Shown here piece by piece: positions 39,061 to 45,398 of a stretch of 45,398 nucleotides of DNA. Made by a program: the position numbers and the translations under genes. Position 1 is the stretch's first letter, and each line of letters starts with the position of its first letter. This DNA comes from a virus. The DNA lies in IMG/VR virus record IMGVR_UViG_3300035670_000388, positions 1 to 45,398 of that record; one strand, 5' to 3'. The notes below the pieces were generated by a model. It saw only the letters and a list, made by a program, of their open reading frames with translations, was not told where the DNA came from and made no database searches.

Positions 39061-39668
39061 TGGCTACTTTATCTATTACTCGTGGAACTACTTTACCCGA
39101 TAGCGCAGCAAAGGCTGACTTTCATAATCTTATTGATACAGCGGCTGGTTCTCTTACGGATATCGTGAACGCTGATATCAAGTCAGATGCCGCAATCGCA
39201 GATACCAAGCTAGCGGCCATCTCGACGGCTGGGAAGGTTTATGGACAGGCGATCACCGCTCTTGCGTGTCTTCCTTCTGGAGCTGGAGTAATCCCTAATG
39301 TGAATCAAGTTGGCGGTGCTATCGAGGTTGTCTTTGATAACGCTGGTTCTGAGATTGAGGATAACGCTCACTTAGAGGTATTAGTCCCGAAAGCTATTAC
39401 GATTACTGGAGCTTATGCCTTTGCTGATGTTTCTGGATCAATCGTTGTCGATGTTTGGAAGGATACGATTGCGAACTATCCGCCTACGGACGCTGACTCA
39501 ATCACATCTTCAGCTCCTATCACTATCTCGACTGCGACAAACTCAACAAATACGACCTTAACGGGCTGGACTACTGCTGTCGCCGCTCTCTCGGTACTGA
39601 AGTTCAATGTGGATTCGTGTACCTCTATTACGAAATGCACGATTGTCTTAACGTATAACAGGGCTTAA
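39060..39668 (+). CDS. Tail fibre-like protein, 202 aa
   Basis: The segment NADIKSDAAIADTKLAAIST followed by AGKVYG is a recurrent phage fibre motif; a beta sandwich follows. The start overlaps the previous stop (TAATG). Probably a receptor-binding or fibre-linking virion protein. Confidence 0.7.
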   Translation: MATLSITRGTTLPDSAAKADFHNLIDTAAGSLTDIVNADIKSDAAIADTKLAAISTAGKVYGQAITALACLPSGAGVIPNVNQVGGAIEVVFDNAGSEIEDNAHLEVLVPKAITITGAYAFADVSGSIVVDVWKDTIANYPPTDADSITSSAPITISTATNSTNTTLTGWTTAVAALSVLKFNVDSCTSITKCTIVLTYNRA

Positions 39669-39670
39669 TT

Positions 39671-40363
39671 ATGGCATCTTCTTCGACGTTATTTGACTCA
39701 GATTGTGTGTTGATGCTCCACATGGACGGTACTGATGCGTCCACAACTTTTACCGATTCATCATTCACGAATCAAAAGACTGTTACCGCAAATCAAAATG
39801 CTCAGATAGACACGGCGCAGAAGAAATTCGGAACTGCTTCGGGTCTATTCGACGGAGATGGAGATAATCTTACAGTACCCGACCATGCCGATTGGGATTT
39901 CGGAACTGGGGATTACACAGTTGATTTTCAAGTTAGATGGGCTTCAGTCGGAACAACAACACTTGTTGAAAGATACGGGTCAACTTTTGATTTTAAGATT
40001 CAGTATGCCAGCGGAACAGTGTATGTCTATGAGATGAGCAATGGTTCTAATAATTTCATTTCGGGAACATGGACTCCTTCTCAGGATACTTGGTATCACA
40101 TTGCAGTTGTAAGAACTTCTGGGGCGACAAAGCTTTTCATTGGAGGAGTAGAAAAGGCTAGTGACACTCTCGGACAAAACATTTCGGCATCATCAAATTT
40201 GTATATAGGAAGCAATGCATCATCAGCTCAGAGTCTTAATGGATGGATGGATGAGTTTAGAATTGTTAAGGGAACCGCAGTATGGACGACTGGATTCACT
40301 GCGCCATCTAACGCTTACGCAAGAAAAACAGCAGGACGAAATCAAATTATATGGGTGGAATAA
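39671..40363 (+). CDS. LamG/concanavalin-domain virion protein
   Basis: The entire 230 residues make one LamG-like jelly roll (LMLHMDGTDASTTFTDSS, FDGDGDNLTVPDHADWDFGT, YTVDFQVRW, WYHIAVVRTSGATKLFIGGV, GWMDEFRIVKGTAVW). It resembles the LamG region of the large fibre. Such domains bind glycans, so it may help recognise the host surface. Confidence 0.8.
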   Translation: MASSSTLFDSDCVLMLHMDGTDASTTFTDSSFTNQKTVTANQNAQIDTAQKKFGTASGLFDGDGDNLTVPDHADWDFGTGDYTVDFQVRWASVGTTTLVERYGSTFDFKIQYASGTVYVYEMSNGSNNFISGTWTPSQDTWYHIAVVRTSGATKLFIGGVEKASDTLGQNISASSNLYIGSNASSAQSLNGWMDEFRIVKGTAVWTTGFTAPSNAYARKTAGRNQIIWVE

Positions 40364-40543
40364 ATGGGAATTTCAAATGAGACAAAAGACCTGATTAGGG
40401 ATCAGATTGAGAAGTGTAAGACGCAGAAGGCCGGCATCGAAGCCGAGATGCAGACTTTAAAGAGCCGCAGAGACGATTTATCAACGCAGAGAGACGTAAT
40501 CAATGGAAAACTCCAGAAGTTTCAGACCGACCTCGGAGCTTGA
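40364..40543 (+). CDS. Coiled-coil protein, 59 aa
   Basis: The ATG directly follows the previous TAA. The product is one long charged heptad helix (IEAEMQTLKSRRDDLSTQRD). It overlaps the acetyltransferase-like gene by 41 nt. A virion assembly role is likely from context only. Confidence 0.6.
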   Translation: MGISNETKDLIRDQIEKCKTQKAGIEAEMQTLKSRRDDLSTQRDVINGKLQKFQTDLGA

Positions 40544-40955
40544 AGAGGTAAGAGAGTTCCTTAGAAAATATGGCGGGATTACTTACTCGCTTGAGTCGTT
40601 GGACATTGAAGGATTCATCAGAAACAACTCCTACGTTATTTTAAGAGATAAAGACGGAGAATTATCGGCGTTCTGTATCTGGAACATGGATGGAACTACA
40701 GGATGTATCGAAGAAGTGGTTATCCATCCGAAGTACAGGGAGCAAGGATTACTGTATTACATAGCAATGTTAGGGTGGCAGAAATTTCCCTATGCCACAC
40801 ACATCAGATTTTGCAGGGGAAGAAAATATCAAGATAAAGCACCCAGAGTGATTGATCTTGTTGAGTTTATAAGGAGAAAATCACATGGGCGGGGGAAACG
40901 ACACACCAGCTCCACAACAGACTTACCAGCCAGCACCACAACCTACAGCGACTGA
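40503..40955 (+). CDS. GNAT-like acetyltransferase
   Basis: EEVVIHPKYREQGLLYYIAM has the acetyl-CoA loop (R-x-x-G-L/G) of GNAT enzymes, after a short helix-strand region (GELSAFCIWNMDGTTG). The 150-residue length fits. Phage GNATs between tail genes are known, but the target is not. The last 70 nt overlap the next gene, so the true C-terminus may be structurally unimportant. Confidence 0.6.
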   Translation: MENSRSFRPTSELEEVREFLRKYGGITYSLESLDIEGFIRNNSYVILRDKDGELSAFCIWNMDGTTGCIEEVVIHPKYREQGLLYYIAMLGWQKFPYATHIRFCRGRKYQDKAPRVIDLVEFIRRKSHGRGKRHTSSTTDLPASTTTYSD

Positions 40956-41601
40956 GACTACAAGGGAGTTTTATGAGTCCATGCCTTTGCAGTATCAGAT
41001 GCAACAGGAGTATGGCCCTAAGTTCAGTCAGTTAAACTACGAGCAGTTAGCGCAGTACGCTCCTAAGATTAACGACTTAATGGCGGCAGAGCAGAGGCGA
41101 CTCGCTCCTAACCAGTATGCCTTGAATGAGGATTTAGCTCAACAGGCGTTAGCTGGTTCTAAGGGCGATTTGCCTGAGATTATGAAGCAATCAGCCCTCG
41201 ACACATTCCGCTCCGAGATTGGTGCGAATGTTGGGTCACCAATTGGTGCTGAGTACACCTCACGGAACTTAGCTCAGTTGGGCGAGCAATACCGCAACAA
41301 CTATCAGAACATGGGTTTGTCTCTGCTTAACAAGTATCCTACGAACGCCCAGCTTCCTAATCTGAATAGTCCAGCTACTTCTGATTATACGTTAGGTCAA
41401 TCCTCTGGCAATTCAATCGCTGGATACGGAGCCTACAACTCAGCGATGGCAAACTCCTTCTACCAACCCGCTCCTAAGAGTTCCTTTAATTGGGGTGGAA
41501 TGATTGGTGGTGGAGTCGGTGCTTTGGGCGGTGGAATGTTGGGTGGCCCAATGGGAGCAATGGCTGGTTACGGCATCGGTTCTTCGATGTTTGGGAGGTA
41601 A
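40885..41601 (+). CDS. Internal virion / DNA-ejection protein 1
   Basis: Pro/Gln-rich start, helical middle, and a Gly-rich hydrophobic end (GGMIGGGVGALGGGMLGGPM) as in podovirus ejection proteins that insert into the host membrane. AAGGAG precedes the ATG. Together with the next two genes it forms a typical internal-protein set. Confidence 0.7.
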   Translation: MGGGNDTPAPQQTYQPAPQPTATETTREFYESMPLQYQMQQEYGPKFSQLNYEQLAQYAPKINDLMAAEQRRLAPNQYALNEDLAQQALAGSKGDLPEIMKQSALDTFRSEIGANVGSPIGAEYTSRNLAQLGEQYRNNYQNMGLSLLNKYPTNAQLPNLNSPATSDYTLGQSSGNSIAGYGAYNSAMANSFYQPAPKSSFNWGGMIGGGVGALGGGMLGGPMGAMAGYGIGSSMFGR

Positions 41602-41603
41602 TT

Positions 41604-42644
41604 ATGTTCGCACAACCAGATTATGAAGATGAACGGAGAAGGACTAGGAATCAGGCGTTGGGAAGCTGGCTTGGTCTTGTCGCTTCAATGCAGAAACAAC
41701 AGGAGACTCCAGCGGATCAGTTAGCGAAGTTAATGTTGGCTGAGAAGCTTGGGACTCTCCAACAACAGAACGCAAGAAGGAACGAACTCTTGGGTGGTTC
41801 TTCTCAACCCCCAGTTGGCGCAATTCCTCCACAATACTCAGTTCCTCAGTTTGGACAGCTAAATCCAGACCAGTTAATGAGACAGAATCAAATGAATGGT
41901 ATCCAATCGCCAGATCAGATGGTTCTTAAATCTTTAAATCAAAACTTTGTTACTGGTGATACTTCTGCAATTTATGGGCAGTCTCCCCAAGCCGAAGCTG
42001 ATATGAGTGTTAAAACTCAGCTAAGGAAAGATGTTCTTGGCCGAATGGGAAAACTTCAAGAACTCATTCCGTTGCTGGATAACTTTGAAGCACAGTTAGA
42101 TTCTATTCCTGTTGGAAAAGGTGTCGGGGGTAAGTTTCAAGGGATGGCTGCTGAAGCCAAGGGTATGTTAAATGCTGATCCTTTTGCCGCTGCTTCTATG
42201 AGCCAGTTAGACGCTCTTCGTCCACAGATTGCTCGTGCCTTTGGAGATGTCGGCAACTTGTCTCAAACAGAACAACAGACAGCCAGAAAGTTTATGCCAG
42301 ATGTTTCAGATAGCGCAGATACGAGGGCTGTGAAGATTGTTAGCGGTCTTACATTCTTAAAAAGGAAGCTTGAGACAAGTGCAAATGATGCTGGCCTTCG
42401 TAATTCTCCTGAGTATCAACAGAAGTTTTCAGCTCTTGATGAAAGGATTAAATCATCTCTAAGGAGAGCTTTGGAGTCTGGTGTTTCTGGGTCAAGGCTA
42501 AAAGAGTTTGCTGGTAAGGATGTCATTAAAGCACTTGGCATTAAGAGTTTCAAGAATGAGTCTGAGTTTAGTAAAGCTGGAATTAAATTAAACAACGGCG
42601 ACATCGTAGAAGTCGGCGGGAAACTAGCAGTCTGGGAGGAATAA
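41604..42644 (+). CDS. Internal virion protein 2
   Basis: The ATG at 41604 follows GGAGGT. The 346-residue protein is helical and Gln-rich (QETPADQLAKLMLAEKLGTL), with a conserved-looking core (KFQGMAAEAKGMLNADPFAA, then QLDALRPQIARAFGDVGNLS). It fits an ejection protein by place and composition. Confidence 0.65.
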   Translation: MFAQPDYEDERRRTRNQALGSWLGLVASMQKQQETPADQLAKLMLAEKLGTLQQQNARRNELLGGSSQPPVGAIPPQYSVPQFGQLNPDQLMRQNQMNGIQSPDQMVLKSLNQNFVTGDTSAIYGQSPQAEADMSVKTQLRKDVLGRMGKLQELIPLLDNFEAQLDSIPVGKGVGGKFQGMAAEAKGMLNADPFAAASMSQLDALRPQIARAFGDVGNLSQTEQQTARKFMPDVSDSADTRAVKIVSGLTFLKRKLETSANDAGLRNSPEYQQKFSALDERIKSSLRRALESGVSGSRLKEFAGKDVIKALGIKSFKNESEFSKAGIKLNNGDIVEVGGKLAVWEE

Positions 42645-42645
42645 A

Positions 42646-43668
42646 ATGCCTCTTAAATTCTTTGAGGAAAAAGAGGCTTCTAAGCCTAGCGGAAAGTTAA
42701 GATTCTTCGACAGTAAACTTTATAAAGCTGTCGAAACAGCAACTCCTCCACTTCAAGTTGCTCGTAAAGCTATTGAAGACCCTATTGGAACTGCAAAGAT
42801 TGTTGGACAGACCGCTGGTGGAATTATGGGTGGGCCATTGGCTGCGATTGCTGCCCCAGTTGCTATCGAAGGAGCTGCTCAAGCGTTTGATTCGTTCAGA
42901 AATAAAAAGCCATACGATATCGGTGCTGTTGGTCAAGAAGCACTTGTTACTGGAGCCTCCGAACTAATCCCAAGAGTCGCTGGAAATCTTCTTTTTGGTA
43001 AACCTAGAGCGTTTAATGTTCTTCAAGAGGGTGCAGGAAAAGAGTTAAAGAACGCACAGGCAAAACTTGGAGAACTTTGGAACGTTAACACTGACGCAAA
43101 ACCATTTAGAGATGCGATAGATAATATATTCTCCAAAGTAAAAGATACCGCTGGAGGTGGTGGTTCTTTGCTTCGCAGATGGAAGAACATTCTCTCTGGT
43201 GATCGTGTCGCTGTTGGTGAACTAATTCAGCTTGAGAAGAGGCTTGGAGATTTTGCTAAGTTCGCCAAAGAAGGAAAAGATGTTGCTATCAAGAACACTC
43301 CTCTAAATAGCGAGATAAAGAATCTTCGTTCTTTGGTTTCTAAGACAGTTGATTCAATGGCGGGTAAAGCTGGGATTAAGAACTACGCTCAATTAAGCAA
43401 GGAAGTTTCTAAAGCTAAGAAGATTACCACAAGTCCGAATAAACCAATGTTGGAGAAATTGGGGGCTGGTGGTGTTCTTGGTGGTCTTACATATGCTTTA
43501 ACTCAAAACCCATTAGCAGCTTTCGGAGTTAGCGGAGGAGCTTTGGCGGCTTCTAATCCAGCGGTTCAGCAAGCATTATATACAGCGTTAGAGAGAAGTG
43601 GTCTTGGAAGAACGGCAACTATTAGTGCTGCTGATAGAATCAGAAAAATGCTTTCAGAACAGCAATAA
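42646..43668 (+). CDS. Internal virion protein 3
   Basis: This 340-residue helical protein has Gly/Ala-rich hydrophobic stretches (VGQTAGGIMGGPLAAIAAPV; LGAGGVLGGLTYALTQNPLA) at both ends and an amphipathic middle. No catalytic motif such as a transglycosylase is visible. Third of the ejection-protein set. Confidence 0.65.
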   Translation: MPLKFFEEKEASKPSGKLRFFDSKLYKAVETATPPLQVARKAIEDPIGTAKIVGQTAGGIMGGPLAAIAAPVAIEGAAQAFDSFRNKKPYDIGAVGQEALVTGASELIPRVAGNLLFGKPRAFNVLQEGAGKELKNAQAKLGELWNVNTDAKPFRDAIDNIFSKVKDTAGGGGSLLRRWKNILSGDRVAVGELIQLEKRLGDFAKFAKEGKDVAIKNTPLNSEIKNLRSLVSKTVDSMAGKAGIKNYAQLSKEVSKAKKITTSPNKPMLEKLGAGGVLGGLTYALTQNPLAAFGVSGGALAASNPAVQQALYTALERSGLGRTATISAADRIRKMLSEQQ

Positions 43669-43747
43669 TGACTGCTGTTACTGCAATACCAGCACACACT
43701 TCGTAGAATAATGTTCCAAAGTTTGATTGTTCTTCGTTGTTGTCCAT
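43640..43747 (-). CDS. Solitary minus-strand membrane micro-protein, 35 aa
   Basis: In a 112-nt gap between two plus-strand genes, the minus strand encodes a peptide with an acidic start (MDNNEEQSNFGTLFYEV) and one hydrophobic helix (AGIAVTAVIIAVLKAFF). It lacks a ribosome site; TGGTATTAT just upstream could be an extended -10, which would make it leaderless. It overlaps the end of the ejection gene by 29 nt. Confidence 0.42.
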   Translation of the reverse strand: MDNNEEQSNFGTLFYEVCAGIAVTAVIIAVLKAFF

Positions 43748-43780
43748 ACATAAATAATACCACAAAGGAGCAATAAATCA

Positions 43781-44152
43781 ATGAGTGGAATTGCCAAGAG
43801 CGCATCAGTTGACGGTAAGCCCTATGTCGTTCCTGCTCCTGTTCACAAGGACACAACCTCAATAAGCACAACGACTTACGACAATATTCCAGTTGATGTT
43901 TACCGCTTCTTTGGCACTCAATTAGGTGAGGTGAGTGATAAAGACATGGATAAATTATCACTTATAAGTGATTACGCTTTTAGAGAGGTCGAGACAGTCG
44001 GGGATGGATTGCTTAAATTGCGCAACTTAGAGATGAAGTTAGGATCACCGTCACTTGGTGAGAAGCGATACGACAGAATATTCAACTGGGTCAAATTACA
44101 GAAGAACATTGATGACATGCGAAAACGACAAGAGGCATTGAGGAGATTATGA
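43781..44152 (+). CDS. Hypothetical virion protein, 123 aa
   Basis: AAAGGAG precedes the ATG. The N-terminus is Pro/Thr-rich and extended, the rest helical (DKDMDKLSLISDYAFREVET; YDRIFNWVKLQKNIDDMRKR). It lies before the fibre region and ends in an ATGA overlap with the HNH gene. A tail or fibre-attachment role is possible. Confidence 0.65.
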   Translation: MSGIAKSASVDGKPYVVPAPVHKDTTSISTTTYDNIPVDVYRFFGTQLGEVSDKDMDKLSLISDYAFREVETVGDGLLKLRNLEMKLGSPSLGEKRYDRIFNWVKLQKNIDDMRKRQEALRRL

Positions 44153-44859
44153 AACTAAGGATTGCTTGGAATAAAGGAATATTTGGACAATTCAAGCACT
44201 CTGAAGAAACAAAAAGAAGAATAGGAATTGCTACCGCAAAAAGAGAAGTAAGTCAAGAAACAAGAATGAAACTAAGCAATTCCTTGAGAAACGCAATAAA
44301 AAATAATCCGTCAATTAGAAAGTCTGGAAGTCTTCATCCTTTTTGGCGTGGTGGTATTAAACCATGTGAAATGTGCGGGACTAAAGAGAAGAAATATAAA
44401 TCAAGACTTTGCTGTAAATGTCATAGGAAAAATAGATTTGGTAAAGATGCTCCAGCTTATCGTGGTGTTTATAACAAGTGTATAAGTTGTGGAGCTAAAT
44501 TACAAAATAAAACAGCCAAAAGATGTTCTTCTTGTTATTTTAAATACAACCGAGGAGAAAACAACAAGAGTTGGAAGGGCGGTATTACAAAGTTATGTGA
44601 AAAGATAAGGAGAACAAAAGAGTATTTTCAATGGAGAGATTCTATATATAAGCGTGACGGTTTTGAATGTTTAATTTGTGCTTCTATCGGTGGAAAGTTA
44701 AATGCTCACCATAGGATTAAATTTTCTCAAATACTCATAAAAAATAATATTTCAACTATTGAACAGGCTATGAATTGCGACGATCTTTGGGACATAAAAA
44801 ATGGAGTAACAGTTTGTTCAGATTGTCATACAAAGATTCATAGGAGAAAAATAAAATGA
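44149..44859 (+). CDS. NUMOD3/HNH homing endonuclease
   Basis: Residues 18-45 (HSEETKRRIGIATAKREVSQ) are a NUMOD3 DNA-binding repeat. Zinc-finger-like CxxC pairs follow at 73-76, 88-91, 111-114 and 126-129, and SWKGG motifs. The C-terminus has an HNH core with Cys174/177, His187/188, Cys223/226 and His227. It is a free-standing mobile nuclease gene, AT-rich compared with its neighbours and joined to them by ATGA at both ends. Confidence 0.88.
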   Translation: MKLRIAWNKGIFGQFKHSEETKRRIGIATAKREVSQETRMKLSNSLRNAIKNNPSIRKSGSLHPFWRGGIKPCEMCGTKEKKYKSRLCCKCHRKNRFGKDAPAYRGVYNKCISCGAKLQNKTAKRCSSCYFKYNRGENNKSWKGGITKLCEKIRRTKEYFQWRDSIYKRDGFECLICASIGGKLNAHHRIKFSQILIKNNISTIEQAMNCDDLWDIKNGVTVCSDCHTKIHRRKIK

Positions 44860-45167
44860 ACAGTCTTGGGAGTTCTTATTCTTGGGAGGGGGCTGTAAAA
44901 CCTGACGCTATCACTGTAGATAGCTACGAGGGGGAGCTCTTTGCCCAAAGAACGACAGACATACCTTCCAGCATGATAAAGAGATTTGATTATGGAGCAA
45001 GAACTGACGACAACGCAGTATATATAGGGTTTGCTCCAAAAGGACTTTCTGAAGGAACTGATGGGTGGTTGATTTATAAATTCACTTACGAGGATTCTCC
45101 AGTAACAAGAGTCACAAAGATTGATACTGCTTTTGGAAACTGGACAAATAGGAGTACATACTTCTAA
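44856..45167 (+). CDS. Virion protein preceding the fibre, 103 aa
   Basis: The product (KRFDYGARTDDNAVYIGFAP, DGWLIYKFTYED, NWTNRSTYF) is a beta-rich small protein of a type often encoded before long tail fibres. ATGA upstream and TAATG downstream show coupling with the HNH gene and the fibre. Function unknown. Confidence 0.7.
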   Translation: MNSLGSSYSWEGAVKPDAITVDSYEGELFAQRTTDIPSSMIKRFDYGARTDDNAVYIGFAPKGLSEGTDGWLIYKFTYEDSPVTRVTKIDTAFGNWTNRSTYF

Positions 45168-45398
45168 TGGCTTTTGCTCTTTCTTCTATAGGTGTTCCAA
45201 TAGATAAGACGGGTCTAACCACGACCACTCTCGATCTCCGCTACCTCAAGCTCGACCAGACCACGCCGCAGACGGTGAGCGGTGGAACTCCAATATTCCA
45301 GAATGGTCTATCTTGGAGAAGCCCTCTTTTCGTTAATGATGCTGGAAAAATTCTTATTGACGAAACATCATTTCATATAAATAGAGAATCGAGCGGAT
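45167..45398 (+). CDS. Tail fibre, 5' end (continues at position 1)
   Basis: The ATG at 45167 overlaps the preceding stop (TAATG). The encoded start (MAFALSSIGVPIDKTGLTTT), followed by LRYLKLDQTTPQTVSGG, is a fibre N-terminus seen in other phages. Reading through the contig join gives 1376 residues. From 45272 the bases are the same as from position 1. Confidence 0.9.
   Translation, partial: MAFALSSIGVPIDKTGLTTTTLDLRYLKLDQTTPQTVSGGTPIFQNGLSWRSPLFVNDAGKILIDETSFHINRESSG
45272..45398. repeat. Right copy of the 127-nt contig-end repeat
   Basis: This stretch is identical, base for base, to positions 1-127. Confidence 0.93.

Noticed and set aside
45272-45398. Biological direct terminal repeat
   Set aside because: A length of exactly 127 nt and the unbroken fibre frame fit an assembly overlap better.

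Overview
This window looks like one complete circular phage genome from a metagenome-type assembly. The last 127 bases (45272-45398) repeat the first 127 exactly, so the unique length is 45,271 bp and the contig cuts through one long tail-fibre gene. Terminase, portal, scaffold, SU10/DUF5309-like capsid protein, a beta-propeller nozzle candidate and Gly/Ala-rich internal virion proteins, with no tape measure, sheath or tail-tube gene recognised, suggest a tailed phage with a short, podovirus-like tail. There is no integrase, transposase, DNA polymerase or RNA polymerase. The host cannot be named; a lipoprotein with a spanin-like layout and GDP-perosamine-type sugar genes fit a Gram-negative host better than a Gram-positive one.

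Layout. (1) 45167-4026: the fibre gene, read across the contig ends. (2) 4017-6589, plus strand: small coiled-coil and membrane proteins forming a probable lysis region, plus a stand-alone NrdD glycyl-radical-like peptide. (3) 19281 down to 6423, minus strand: the early/middle block of about 40 mostly small genes, many joined by ATGA or TAATG overlaps. It contains a ribbon-helix-helix regulator, a RepA-like helicase beside an iteron-like origin candidate, an HTH regulator, a recombination module (PD-(D/E)XK nuclease, Sak4-like ATPase, ssDNA-binding candidate, RusA-like resolvase), a metallophosphoesterase, a tRNA-Tyr(GUA) and a tRNA-like element. A near-consensus promoter at 19288-19316 feeds the block and a second one at 15430-15457 precedes the HTH gene. 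(4) 19394-27430, plus strand: packaging and capsid genes, including a SleB-like cell-wall hydrolase and a Com-like zinc finger. (5) 27440-36590: a 9-kb carbohydrate cassette inside the structural operon. (6) 36593-45167: connector, nozzle, fibre, ejection and tail genes, interrupted by a NUMOD3/HNH homing endonuclease gene and one solitary minus-strand micro-ORF.

The carbohydrate cassette is the most unusual content. Twelve plus-strand genes, nearly all overlapping, encode a GT2-TPR-GT4 tandem glycosyltransferase, two methyltransferase-like proteins, a small membrane protein, a GT10-like and a GT2/GT27-like transferase, GDP-mannose 4,6-dehydratase, a cupin, a PerA-like aminotransferase, a TagD-like cytidylyltransferase, a pyruvate-kinase/aldolase-like protein and a LicD transferase. 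Together they could make a GDP-4-amino-4,6-dideoxymannose donor and a CDP-alcohol donor and add both to a glycan. The position between capsid and connector genes suggests late expression and either virion glycosylation or remodelling of the host surface glycan. This reading is inference.

All function calls come from reading motifs and order by eye; no database search was run. Starts were chosen by Shine-Dalgarno-like sequences and by overlap with the preceding gene.
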